Shown here in pieces: positions 11,291 through 23,000 of a stretch of 64,000 nucleotides of DNA; position 1 is the first letter of the stretch; each line of letters begins with the position of its first letter. This DNA comes from Magnolia sinica (lineage: Eukaryota; Streptophyta; Magnoliopsida; Magnoliales; Magnoliaceae), in assembly GCF_029962835.1 (NCBI RefSeq), contig NC_080587.1, positions 59,549,528-59,613,527 of the forward strand, written 5' to 3'. Under the pieces are notes generated by a model. The model did not search any database. It saw only the letters and a program-made list of their open reading frames with translations, and was not told the DNA's origin. A program made the translations under genes and the position numbers.

Positions 11291-12397
11291 GCAATGCCTT
11301 GTCTTCAATTAATACAACCCCTAATGTGGTGACCCGACCTAAGGAAGCTGTAAACTTTCCTACATCTCCGATATCATTTCCTCTACAGATGGATCCATTT
11401 AGGATTCTATCAACGGATGAATTGAAAAAATTAGAGAACTGGTATGAAGAAAATGAGGAGACGGCAGCGGCTTCTTGGTTCGATTCTATATGGGTGAAGG
11501 ATGCGTGGGTTGATAACAATGTAAGCATTCCTAATTCATAGTCTATATACATTGATTTTCATATATTTATCTCTTATACTCGATTATGGCTGAATCATAC
11601 TATTCTGTGGATTAGGCTATCGACAAATACATTAAATTTATAGAGGAAATGCAGTTTGACCTTTCTGTAGCATATCCTCAGGATTGCAAGTTCTGTCCCA
11701 CGTCTTTTTTGGTAAATGCTTACTTCGGACTATCGTTAATCTGTTTTCCTTTTTTTTCCTACTCGTACTGATCTTTGATTATGTTTGTAATAGCAATGCC
11801 TTGAAGCACGTATGCCGAATTTGAAAACATATCGGGACTTGAAGTCTGCATCAGAACATGCAAAGTTAGTAGGCGAGATGAGCACCGTCTACGCAGTTGC
11901 CAAGCAGCGGGAAAAATCATACACCAAGGATATTTGGTGTTGTGAATGGGTAATGCATTCATCACAAAACATCAACCCTAGTTGTAATGTGTTCTATAAT
12001 CATCTTTTTACTAATATATTATTTTGTCAAACATGGACATGTTTATGTACCCGTGAACCATGATAATTCTCATTGGTTCTCGATGGTCTTATATCCAAGA
12101 AAACAAGAGATCATTATTATCGATAGTTTATACACAAATGCACTCTTAAAGTATAAGCAGAAGATTAAAGTGATGACCGAGGCGCTCCCCATCCTCTTTC
12201 ATGCCACCGGAGACATCACTGCGCTTGAAGGGAGGGCATGGATCGCCAGAGAAGATAAATCAGTGCCGAAGCGAAGCAATGGTTATGACTGTGGCATATT
12301 CGTGATAAAATTCATTGATATATTGTGTAGTAGTCGCACGTTGGCGAGAACAGACATGCAAAAATTCACTGCTGTTTGGAGGAAGTTGATAGCATAA
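11291..12397 (+). CDS. ULP1-like cysteine protease (peptidase C48) gene inside the Mutator-like element
   Basis: ULP1-family proteases cleave SUMO from proteins. I infer exons at about 11291-11520, 11616-11711 and 11794-11949, each bounded by AG/GT, and a last exon ending at TAA 12395-12397. The order is typical of transposon-borne ULP genes: a TDELKKLENWYEENEE segment, then QCLEARMPNLKTYRD, then the catalytic domain. The domain shows NHDNSHW (His codon 12071-12073), IIIIDSL (Asp 12122-12124) and NGYDCGIF (Cys 12289-12291), so the His-Asp-Cys triad is present. The usual oxyanion-hole Gln before Cys appears replaced (VPKRSNGYDCG). The last exon has no convincing AG acceptor in frame: the reading frame shifts between 11949 and about 12030, so the gene may be broken or the model incomplete. 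The 5' start is uncertain; an in-frame stop at 11278 lies upstream. Confidence 0.7.
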
Positions 12398-12541
12398 GAT
12401 TGTTTGTCTGTAACTCGTAAATGATACTTGTTGTAGGCATGATGAAGAGAAAAATTTTATGAAATGTTGTATTATATGCAGTGATTGATGTACCCTATAC
12501 AATTTATACTGAATGAAAATTTATAACCAGTAAATGTTCCA

Positions 12542-13122
12542 TCACTCAATTTTCATTTTGTCTCGCTGAATTTCTAAATTGTCTCGCTTAATTTTCACTT
12601 TGCCTCGCTTAATTCTCAGTTTGGCTCGCTCAATTTTCAGGTTGCCTCGCTGAATTTCTACGTTGCCTCGTTGAATTTTTAGCTTACCTCACTCAATTTC
12701 CATGTTTGCCTTGCTTAATTATAGGTTGCCTCACTTAATTTATAGTTTGCCTTGCTCATTTTCTAAATTACCTCGCTCAATTTTCAATTTGCCTCACTCA
12801 TTTTCTAGTTTGCTTCGCTCAATTTTCAGTTTTCCTCACTCATCTTCTAGTTTGCCTTGTTGAATTTCTAAGTTGTCTCGCTCATTTTCTAGCTTGCCTT
12901 GCTTAATTTCCATGTTTGCCTCGTTCAATTCTTAGATGCCTCGCTCATTTTGTAGTTTGTCTCGCTCAATTTCTAGATGCCTTACTCACTTTGAAGTTTG
13001 CCTCACTCAATTTCTACCTTGCCTCACTCATTTTATAGTTTGCCTCGTTCAATTTTCAGTTTGCCTCGCTCATTTTCTAGTTTGCCTCACTCAATTTATA
13101 GTTTGCCTCGCTCAATTTTCAG
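12542..13122. repeat. 21-bp minisatellite, array 2
   Basis: About 28 copies of the same unit, starting 145 bp after the ULP1-like stop codon. Frequent variants have tcattttctag and tgcctcac. The following 13123-13340 is unique, non-coding and contains no recognisable gene. Confidence 0.9.
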
Positions 13123-13340
13123 CTTTGTGATAATGATGTTGCCTTTATGATTTGGGTAAATTTGTGGTTATGCTCCATACGAAAAAAAATCATACTAAAA
13201 ATCCTCCTTATAGGATCCCAGGATCGGAATCTAGCACATGAGCGCTGGGAGCTGAGAATGGGGTACTATGGAGGCTGTCAGCACCAGATTTGATGATCGA
13301 AAATTTTGTGAGCCCGGTTTTCGAGTTTGGGGCATGACAA

Positions 13341-14741
13341 GCTTGCTGCGCTCAATTTCTGGTTTGCTTCGATGAATTTCTAGGTTACCTCGCTGAATTT
13401 TTAGCTTACCTCGCTTATTTTTCATGTTACCTCGCTCAATTCTAAGTTGCCTCATGGAATTTATAGTTTATCTCGCTCAATTTCTAGCTTGCCTCGCTCA
13501 TTTTCTAGTTTGCCTCGCTGAATTTCTAGGTTGTGTTGCTCATTTTTCTGGTTGCCTCGCTCAATTTCTAGTTTGCCTTGCTTAATTTTCAGCTTGCCTC
13601 GCTCAAATTGAAACTTCACCCAGTCAATTTTCAGGTTGCCTCGCTGAATTTCTAGGTTGCCTCGCTTAATTTTTAGGTTGCCTCACTCAATTTTAGGTTG
13701 TCTTGCTGAATTTTTAGGTTGCCTCACTGAATTTTCAGCTTGCCTTGCTCAATTTTCAGAATACCTTACTCAATTTTCATGTTTGCCTCGCTCAATTTAT
13801 AGTTTGCCTCGCTCAATTTCTAGTTTACCTCGCTCATTTTCTAGGTTGCCTCGTTGAATTTCTAGGCTGCCTCGCTGAATTTTCAGCTTGCCTCGCTCAA
13901 TTTTCAGCTTACCTCGCTCAATTTCCATGTTTGCCTCGCTGAATTCTTAGTTTGCCTTGCTGAATTCTAGTTTGCCTCGCTCAATTTCTAGTTTGCCTTG
14001 CTCATTTTTTAGGTTGTCTTACTAAATTTTTAAGTTGCCTTGCTCAATTTTCAGGTTGCCTCGTTCAATTCTAGTTTGCCTCACTCAATTTATAGTTTAC
14101 ATCGCTTAATTATAGGTTGCCTTGCTGAATTTCTAGTTTGCCTTGCTCAAACTCTAGTTTACCTCGCTCATTTTTTAGGTTTTCTCGCTTAATTTTCAGG
14201 TTACCTCGCTCAATTCTAGGATACCTTGTTGAATTTTCAGCTTGTCTCGCTCAATTTCCGTGTTTGCCTCGCTGAATTCTCAGTTTGCCTCGCTCAATTT
14301 CTAATTTGCCTCGCTCAATTATAGGTTTCCTCGCTCAATTTCTAGTTTGCCTCGCTCAATTTCTAGTTTAACTCGCTAAATTTTTAGCTTGCCTCGCTCA
14401 ATTTCCATGTTTGCCTCACTAAATTCTCAGTTTGCCTCGCTCAATTTCCATGTTTGCCTCACTGAATTCTCAGTTTGCCTCACTCAATTTCTAGTTTACC
14501 TCGCTTAATTTCTAGCTTACCTCGCTAAATTTCTAAGTTGCCTTGCTGAATTTTCAGCTTGCCTCGTTCAATATCCATGTTTGACTCGCTCAATTTCTAG
14601 CTTGCCTCACTCAATTTCAGTTTACCTTGCTAAAATTCCATGCTTCCCTCTCTCAATTTCCATGCTTCTCTTGCTCAGATTCCAGTTTTTTCCCACTGAG
14701 TTTCCCTCGCTTAATTTGTAGTTCCCCTTGCTCAATTTCCA
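13341..14741. repeat. 21-bp minisatellite, array 3 (longest)
   Basis: About 66 copies over 1.4 kb. Local blocks show higher-order similarity, for example alternating ctag and ccatg variants near 14390-14480 (a 22-bp copy followed by a 21-bp copy, repeated). The minus strand is open for runs of about 5-10 copies as (E/Q)RG(K/N)LEI, then stopped by indels or TAG. Confidence 0.9.
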
Positions 14742-14970
14742 TATAGCTAATGTACAACACCATTATTTGTGCAAAAACATGAGCAAAATAGGCCCAATGG
14801 AAGATGGGACTTCTATTTACAACATATGGATTGATATACATTTAAGGGGATTCACATATGTCCATCAAGGGCCAAGTACTTTAGGTTTGTATTAATTGGG
14901 AATTGGCTTAAGGGTTTGGGTTTGGGATTTTGAAACTTGGGGTTTAAAAGTTAGGAAAATATAACAAAAG
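14742..14970. other. unique spacer in the Mutator-like element
   Basis: AT-rich spacer between array 3 and the 78-bp duplication. No gene or RNA signal was found. Confidence 0.5.
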
Positions 14971-14973
14971 ATG

Positions 14974-15129
14974 GATGGAAATGAGAAGATCATTGTTCAC
15001 GACTTTGTTCACAAGTGGGGAAAATATATGATGTTTGCCTCGTTGAAGAGGGATGGAAATGAGAAGACCATTGTTTACGACTTTGTTCATAAGCAGGGAA
15101 AATATATGATGTTTGTCTCATTGAAATTT
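14974..15129 (+). repeat. 78-bp direct duplication, protein-like, carrying the 21-bp core
   Basis: Two 78-bp copies (14974-15051 and 15052-15129). In the plus frame starting at ATG 14971 each is 26 codons: DGNEK-IV-DFVHK, then GKYMMF-SLK. The differences include four amino-acid changes and some silent ones, and the frame is kept. Each copy ends in atgtttg(c/t)ctc, which is the core of the 21-bp minisatellite, and the second copy runs straight into array 4. Confidence 0.75.
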
Positions 15130-15812
15130 CAGTTTACCTCGCTCAATTTTCAGTTTCCCTCGCTCAATTTCTAGCTTCCCTCTCTCAATTTTTAGTTTGC
15201 CTCGCTCAATTTTCAGCTTGCCTCGCTTAATTTTCAGTTTGCCTCACTGAATTTCTAACTTGCCTCACTCAATTTCCAGCATCCCTCGCTCAATTTTTTT
15301 TAGTTTCCCTCGCTAAATTTTCAGTTTCCCTCACTAAATTTCCATCTTCCCTTGTTCAATTTCTAGTTTGCCTTGCTAAATTTCTAGTTTGCCTCGTTGA
15401 ATTTCCAGCATGCCTTGCTCAATTTCCAGTTTACCTCGCTCAATTTGTTGTTTGTCTCGCTCAATTTCCTTTAATGCTCTTTGAATTGCATGTTTGCTTC
15501 GCTTAATTTCCTTAAATCCTCACTGAATTTTTAGTTTGCCTCACTGAATTTTCGATGTGCCTCGCTGAATTTCCAGTTTGCCTCACTCAATTTCCTCTTT
15601 GCCTTGCTTAATTTCATGCTTGCCTCGCTGAATTTCCTCTTTGCCTCGCTTAATTTCATGCTTGCCTCGCTCAATTTCCAGTTTGCCTCGCTCAATTTTT
15701 AGTTTGCCTTGCTCAATTTCATGTTTGCCTTGTTGAATTTCTAGTTTGTCTCGCTAAATTTCCAATTTGCCTAACTCAAATTCCTCTTTGCCTTGCTCAA
15801 TTTTCATCTTCG
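15112..15812. repeat. 21-bp minisatellite, array 4
   Basis: About 33 copies beginning at the end of the 78-bp duplication. Variants include tccctcgc and ttcctctttg, giving this array its own consensus (more tttcc than tttct). Confidence 0.9.
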
Positions 15813-15836
15813 TGGATTCGGAGTAGTTATCCTCTT

Positions 15837-16343
15837 GGGGCGTGTTTGGTCCGTGGATTTGAATGGTATTGAATTGTATTAGATGGGATTAACACCATTA
15901 TTGCACAATGATTGCATGTCTAGAAATACTATGGTATTATAGCCATCCAATCCCATGTTTGGGATAAAAATTTTGCTATTGGAAAACATCGGATTAAGTA
16001 AAATCATGTTTGATGGACCATAGAATTGTAATCAATGGACCAAATTCTCAACGGATGTCGTTAACTTGTACACATATATAACTAAAATGTCTCATGTAAA
16101 TGGTGTATATGGATGAATGGCATAGATAAACGCATGCATTAATGTGGGGCCCACATGTGTGATGGATTTAAAAATCCACAAAAATCCTGCATGGACCAAA
16201 TGCAATTCCATGGGACTAAATGTAATTCCATCCCAACTAATCCCAACCTTTACCATCCTCTCCAAATGATGGATGGAATTGCAGGGGACCAAATACAATT
16301 ATATCCCACTTAATCCCATCCAAAACCCTACGCCAAATGCCCC
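15837..16343. mobile_element. Tourist/Harbinger-like MITE
   Basis: 507 bp from GGGGCGTGTTTGGTCCGTGG to the inverse CCAAATGCCCC. It is flanked by CTT (15834-15836 and 16344-16346), a 3-bp duplication. The subterminal parts also pair imperfectly (catccaatcccat words on both sides). Non-coding. It inserted into the right arm of the 7.1-kb element after that element formed. Confidence 0.65.
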
Positions 16344-16713
16344 CTTGAGCAAGACGGGTTTAGGGAATGAGGGGTTTTAAGGGAATCAGGTTTGAAATGA
16401 AGAATTTTGGTAAATAAAGGGCCTAAAGATGAAGAGCATTTAGAGAAATGGAGTTTGGTGGGGAGGACTGGATGCAGGGAATGGGCTTGGAGGGAAGTTT
16501 TTGGGTTTTGAGGGAGAGGGATTAGAGAAAATTCAAAATGGAGGTGTTTGGGGGCTTAAAAAAGGGCTAAAAGGGGGCCCCACACATGTGTAGAGGGCCC
16601 CACCGAACTCAGGCCCAGGTGGCCCCACCATCCACCATATCTACGCTATCTATGGCTACGGTTATAATCCGTAGCCATAGGTCTACGGAAAGGACGATGG
16701 AACCATGCTGACT
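16344..16713. other. G-rich right arm of the Mutator-like element
   Basis: Purine-rich, with many ggg and tttgg words on the plus strand and a small inverted pair, ctatggctacggttataatc / cgtagccatag, around 16650-16680. No coding frame. Confidence 0.5.
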
Positions 16714-16837
16714 GCAAGGGTATTTTTGTCTAAAAATTGTGTGTCCGAACATAATGGTTTATTTTGGGAAAGTAAAGTTTGGGAGCGTTTAGAAAAGACG
16801 CTAGGTAGAAGGTGGGATTTATAGTCGTCAATTTCTC
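16714..16837 (-). repeat. right terminal inverted repeat of the 7.1-kb element
   Basis: Inverse partner of 9734-9857. Followed by the target duplication copy attaaatcc (16838-16846), after which the host block resumes at ctaccattaaaaacttcaag. Confidence 0.8.
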
Positions 16838-17118
16838 ATTAAATCCCTACCATTAAAAACTTCAAGGATTCTATAGGAATGTTTTTTTTTTTTACCATCC
16901 AACCAGTTCATAAGGATATAAAAACTAGTTGATATCATGTTGATCCAAATCTTGTGGCCCACTAGAAATTTTTAATGGACAATTACCACTATTTCTATAC
17001 TATGGTCCATATGAGATTTGGATCTATTTCATTTTTTGGATTTTGGCCTAAAATAAGCTTTCAATATGGATGGACAACGTGGAAGTACTCATATAATATA
17101 ATGGTGGGCCCCAAAATT
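16838..17118. repeat. duplicated block, copy 2, right part
   Basis: Continues 9475-9733 and matches 8764-9048 closely, up to ggtgggccccaaaatt. Confirms that the 7.1-kb element sits inside copy 2. Confidence 0.75.
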
Positions 17119-17956
17119 AGGGTCTCACCTACCTCGGTGGATCCTGGAATGTAGATTGTCTACTGAATATAAACGGTGTTGTGTTGCCCCCACCATGATG
17201 TGTGTTTTATCCACATCGTCAATCCATTTTTCCGGATAATTTTAGGAAATGATCCCAAAATGAGTAAGATTCAAATCTCATGTGGACCACATAATAAGAA
17301 ATGGTGGTGAATGAACGGCCACCATTAAAAGCTTCTTAGTGACCTCAAAAGTTTTAAATAAAGCCGATGTTTGTGTTTTCTCTTCATCAACGGGTTGGAT
17401 GGTAAATAAACATTACAGTGAGCTCTAGGAAGTTTTTAACGAGCCCTAAGAAGTTCTTAAAGGTGAACGTTCAATCACCACTGTTTTCTTATGGCATGGT
17501 CCACTTGGGATTTTGATCTGTGTCATTTTTGGGCTAGAGACGAGTGGGGGTAGGACGCAATCCGCATCCATTCCTACCTAGCTAGCTATGTCTTGGTCAG
17601 CATAGTACTCAATCTGTGCAATCTTTTCACTGCACACATAGGACGCGGATTAGCTACTCATAGGTTGAGTAGCGGGACTCGCCACTGAAGTGACGTCACC
17701 AAGTTCTGTGTGCTCCAGTATGATGTATGTGTTGTATCCACACCGTCCATCCATTTGGAGATATCATTTTAGGGTATAAGTCAAATAATAAATCAAATCC
17801 ATATCTCCAATGGACCACACCACAGAAAAAAGTGAGGAGAGTGATTCCCACTATTAAAAACTTTTAAGGACTGTATAACTTTTAGATCAAGCTGATACTT
17901 GTTTTTTCCCTTCTTTTATGTATGTGTTAACTTGTGAACAGTTTGGATTTCAAATA
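17119..17956. mobile_element. MITE fragments (two)
   Basis: 17130-17535 carries the shared MITE core (CCACCATGATGTGTG, then accactgttttcttatggcatgg) without clear termini. The stretch 17535-17640 matches the flanks of the MITE at 35781-36333 and acts as its empty site. 17642-17956 is the left part of a family G MITE (compare 36404-36921). It starts gacgcggattagctactc and is cut off where copia sequence begins at about 17957. Confidence 0.6.
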
Positions 17957-20070
17957 AACTTTGATAGCAAATTGCTTGTGTAAAAGAGTATTGAGCTTTA
18001 ATATTTCATCTTGATTATCGCCTGTGATCACTATATCATCAACATACACCAAAACAATAATGGTACTTGAAATACCTTTCTTAACAAATAGAGAAGGATC
18101 ATGAGGACAGAATTAAGCTTAGCATACCAAGCTCGTGTTTGACTGTTTTAGCCCATATATAGCCTTTTTCAGTTTGCACACTAAACCAAGTTTGAATTCT
18201 TGTGGATGACCAGGTGGTACACTCATATAAATTTCTTTTTCTATGTCACCATGCAAGAATACATTTTTTTACATCAATTTGGAATAATTTCCAATCTTGA
18301 TTTACTGCTAGGGATATAAGAACTCGAAATGTGTTCATTTTTGCAACGGGTGCAAATGTCTCTTTATAATCTTCTCCATAAGTTTGAGTAAATCTTTTAG
18401 CAACCAGTCTCGCCTTATGTCATTTCACGGTTCTATCACTCTTATATTTTATTTTATATACCCAACGACACCCAACTATTTTCTTTCCTAGAGGCAATCT
18501 AACAATGTCCCACGTTTTATTCTCATCAAGTGCCTGCAATTCTTCTTTCATAGCATTTTTTCAAACTGGATTGGAATTAGCTTCTCGAAAAGTCTTTGGT
18601 TCTTGATCACTAGATACCGCACTCAAGAAAGCAGAATGAGACTGAGTAACATTATCATATGTCAAATAAGCCTGCATAGGATAAGAGACAGCATGGTAAG
18701 TAAAAAAAATCTTTCATTCTTTCTAGAGGATGAGTCTCTCTACTTAATCTCTGTTGAGTTGGAGGTGCTGCTATTTGAGGTACTGTTGTTTCAACTGTAG
18801 GAGTTGCTTCATTTTCTAGAGGTATAGTTTGGGCAATGGCATCATCAGTTATTGTTGAAAGCGGTACCAAATCATACAAGCACTCCCCCTGGGACTGATT
18901 CCTTAATCACTTTGTACTTGAAAATAAGATTCAGATTCAACAAAGCGTACATCACGAGAAATAAAAATCTTTTGAGGTACCAAGTCGTAACATATGTACC
19001 CTTTCTTTGTGGAAGAAAACTAAAAAAATACACATTGATTTGATCGAGCATCCAACTTATCATGATGGATAGCTTGTTGGTGCACATAACAAACACAACT
19101 AGACACCCGCAAATGAGATATGTCAGGCTTCTGATTCTTCAAGACTTCCAATGGTGACTTAAAATTGATTACTCGACTAAAAAGTCGATTAATCAAACAT
19201 GTTGCAGTCAAAACTCCATGGGACCAATATCTTTTTGGAACATTCATTTAAAACGTGAGAGCTCTTGCGGTCTCTAAAATGTACCGGTTTTTTCTCTTTG
19301 CCACCCCATTTTGTTGTGGTGTTCCCACACAACTAGTTTGATGTATAATACCTTGGCTGCGAATATATTCAGAGAAAGGTCCTTTGGTATATTTTGTACT
19401 ATTGTTAGACTTGAAAACCTTAACTTTGGCACTGAATTGAGTAAGCACTATAATATGAAAATCTTTGAAAACGGATAACACCTAAGTTTTTTATCTTAGC
19501 AAGCATAACCATGTAGCACAAGATCGATCATCAATAAATAACACAAAGTATTTATATCCGTCATATGAATCAATTGGAGCAGGACCTCATAAATCAGAAT
19601 GAATTAGTTCAAAAGAATCAACAAACGTAGACAAAGAACTAACGAACGGTAAACGAGTTTATTTAGAAAATTGACAGACATCACATACACTAGATTCAAC
19701 CAAAATATAAGGGAAAAGTCTCACCAAGACATGATTGGAAGGATGTCCAAGCCGTTTATGTAAGATGTAACTTTCCACTAGGCCGCTGGTATAACATGCC
19801 TTATCAGTGAGATTTAGCAAGTACAATCCATGTGAATAAGTTCCTTCACCAATCGTTTTCTTCAACTCTCGATCCTGAAAGATGACAGAAGTAAGAGAGA
19901 AAATAGCATTACAGTTCAAAGAATTAGTGAAGCTCCAACAGAAAGGAGCTTGACTGGAAAAGACAGAATAACAAGGGCATCAGAAGTGGGACTGTTTGGA
20001 AAGAAGTCAATTTTTTCACTCCCTAATACAGGAACTGTTATCCCATTAGCAACAGAAACATCACGCTTAT
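17957..20070 (-). pseudogene. Ty1/copia pol remnant (integrase to reverse transcriptase)
   Basis: Minus-strand translation, 5' to 3': GAG-pre-integrase region (HKRLGHPSNHVL, CDVCQFSK; 19659-19919); integrase core (TKYTKGPFSEYIRSQGI, GTPQQNGVAKRKNRY; 19248-19481); integrase C-terminal side (HGVLTATCLINRLFS; 19020-19247); then reverse transcriptase (WDIVRLPLGKKIVGCRWVYK, VAKMNTFRVLISLA and the catalytic YVDD in LVYVDDIVITGDN near 18030). It stops about 25 residues after YVDD, with no RNase H and no 3' LTR. Multiple stops and frameshifts show it is dead. It is joined to the gag side at 32133 across an inserted LTR element. Confidence 0.85.
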
Positions 20071-20075
20071 CAGAC

Positions 20076-23000
20076 TGTAACACCCTGAAAATCGGAGGTC
20101 GTGCATACGCTCGACTCCCGAGTTCCCGGGGTCACTTATAATCGATTTTCCTTAATATGCATTTAATCGGGTTTAAATGCGCAGCCTGGAGTTCCTGGAA
20201 CATGAAGCACAAATGCACCTGTCGACTGAAATGAAAGAGAACTAGCATATATATATATATATACACACACACACATATACATGACCAAGAAAAAAAATAA
20301 TAAAAGGTCGCACATGGTGTCACCCAACAAAATCATAAAGAATAATATGACTAAAAAGAATAGAGCTAAGCTATCTGCACAGCGATCCAACGTGCCATCC
20401 ACAGGTCCGATGAGGGCCCGTTCATCAGCTGGAAGTAAGAGATCTCGTCCTCCTCCTCGAGGCTTGCATCGCCAGGCTCCACAAAATCTGTATCACCTGC
20501 ATCTATGAATGGGTCTGGTTGGTGTTTTAAAACACCGTCCCACAGTGGGAGTGAGTGATCAACTCAGTGGGTGCTATTAATCTCAAGTTATCATATGCAT
20601 CAATTTAAATATGGTCTTAATGAAAAACATACAATCACATACATCTAAGAAATCTTATTAATGCGCATGTATGCAGCATGATATGATGCATGCCCTCACA
20701 ACAACGCTCCCTCGTGCGACAACATCTAACGATGGCCAATGCCAACACTCCCTCAGTGCGACCTCGACTGCCGAGTCGCTACCCTAACTAGTGCGATGCG
20801 ATGCGATCGTGTTAGCCGAGTTATTAGTTAAGTCCATTCATCCAGCAGGTTTGGGAATCTGTCATACCCCACATATCATATGCCCTTAACTAGTTGCAAG
20901 GCCAAGGCTCCCCAATGCGTGAGGCCGAGACCCCGCGGTCCTTGACCCCGTCGGGTTTCCCCCATCCCCGACTTCAAGCACATGGGGGTGCTGAATGTGG
21001 GGTCGCTCGCGGTCACTACGGGGAGGCGCGTCACCCCAGCGTAGGCCGACAGCTCGAACACAGTGTCCCATTCCACTATGCCCGGTTCACGAGGCTGTGG
21101 ACCATTTCCCAGTGGATTATTGATGGGCTACCTTGGTTGTAGGGTGTCACAGGTTCCATACAGATGTGAGCAAACGGGGTTAACAAATCATGGTTGGTCA
21201 ACAGTAGGCTAGACCGCACGAGTCCAGGCGAGTACATGGTGGTACGACATCGGGTGCATGCAACCCATGTAGTCCAACTACTATCGCCCACACGCACTCG
21301 ACCAAATCCGCGGGTTTAGCCTCAAGGCGGTCCTACCAACGGGACCGCCTCAACTCTCCTTGCTTTCTTGACCAACCCTAGGGTTTGGATGGTGGTCCAC
21401 AGCAAGTCAACGGACAGGGTTATCAACTGGCAAAATCATCATCACATTCTCACACACCCACATACAATTCAAATTTATCTACTAAATAGACTATCATGAT
21501 TTATAAGTGATGGTGCATGTATGTTGTGTGTGTTAGTGAGGAAGTTGCTCACTTCCCACAACTCATGGAAAATAAATTTACATAGGAAATAATTAAGGCA
21601 TGCATGCTATAGGGCAACATCATAAGAGCAATCCAACAAGACATCAACAAGTAATCAATAAATTTACACCAAGTCATGTCAGAAGCAAGAACAAATATCA
21701 TATGAGGAAATCAATTAAAACATATAATTCCACACCACTCCAACAAGTATGAAATCCTAGGTTTTTCTCTATATTCTCTAATTACATCAACCAAGCAATC
21801 AAAATCATTAACCTCATATTGAAATTGGTGCTAGACCACCTAGGAGTAATAGTCCGCACCTATGGATCGTTGGAGGCTTGAAAGACGACCTAGGAAGATG
21901 GATTTTTGGGGTTGAACGGCCGGAATCCCTAAAGTAAGCATTTGTATGTTAAAATCCATATCAATCTCTTCTCAATACATGGATTTCAAGAAAAATGGGT
22001 GAGGGGTTTTACCTACATGATCAACGGACGATTCTTGTGGTTGTAGTGGAGGGGTCTTCCTTGAAGAAGAGGTAGGGTGGTGCGAGATTGACCTCCCTTG
22101 GATCCCACCTTGCCTACGGTCCACCTTCACTCTCTTCTTCCTCTCTTCCTTCTCCTTTTTCTCTCCTCTCTCCCTTTGTTCCCTAGGGCAAATTCGTATG
22201 AGAGAGGGGTACCCCAAATGAGGCCCTTTTATAATGCCAGATTTGGTGACAATGGCTCCAAGCGTTGGGTTTTTATTATCCTAGACCTATGAGAGGGTCT
22301 TTCTAAGCTCTAGGGGCCACTATGGGGTGTACAAGTTGATATACACCACAAAATAGTTAGCCTTAATGATGATCTACGTATGGATACGATCGGCCCGCCA
22401 TTTGGATGCGCCGATTGACAGATATGATTAGAAATCTGTTCAACAGTCACCGATGGTCGATCGGGGACGCGGCTATACGGATATAAGCAGGGAAATATCC
22501 TTACTCCATGGGTAAAGTTTGGTCGCAAACCGACGGTCCGAAATCTTCCACTTTACATAAGAATGGACGACTCAATTCACTTAAGATCCAACTCATTCCT
22601 TTAGGGTATTTACACTTCTCATGCACTCATCCTTCAGCTCAAGTTGACCGGATTTGGACCGTACCCAGGTCCGATTCCCGCGATGGACGTCAAGCCCAAT
22701 AGGATGGACATTATTCTATAGTTTTGGAACCAGTGGTCCAGCAACGAGCGGTCTAGAGCTTGTTTGGATAACCGGGGCAGTTCTGGTGGTCCTCTGACTA
22801 TGAAACTTATAGGATAAGTGCTCCATGGCCCGATGAAGGGCCATGTAAAATTTGGGGATGATCAGATATGAGGTTTGGTCGCACTGGTCTGATTCGCGAT
22901 CAACGGTCACCGTGCCATGATCGGGTCCTAGAGTTTATGGACGGGCGTAGGAAAATACATTAGACCCTCATCATAAATTATGAAGAAACTGACGGCTGAA

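Larger units (their letters stand above)
9734..16837 (+). mobile_element. 7.1-kb Mutator-like element carrying a ULP1-like gene and a 21-bp minisatellite
   Basis: The element is 7,104 bp. It starts GAAAAATTGACCAC and ends with the inverse of GAGAAATTGACGAC. The similarity continues inward for about 124 bp on each side with substitutions and small gaps. It is flanked by attgaattc and attaaatcc, which match at 7 of 9; each is one change from attgaatcc in the uninterrupted copy at 8764. A 9-bp duplication plus long TIRs is diagnostic of Mutator-like elements. I find no MURA transposase, so it looks non-autonomous. Content in order: 21-bp array, minus-strand open segment, short array, ULP1-like gene, two long arrays, a 78-bp duplication, another array, a Tourist-like MITE and a G-rich right arm. 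ULP-type genes inside Mutator-like elements are known from Arabidopsis and rice (Kaonashi-type). Confidence 0.85.

Noticed and set aside
10017-15812. CRISPR-like array
   Set aside because: Copies abut with no spacers and the DNA is from a plant nucleus; it is a minisatellite.
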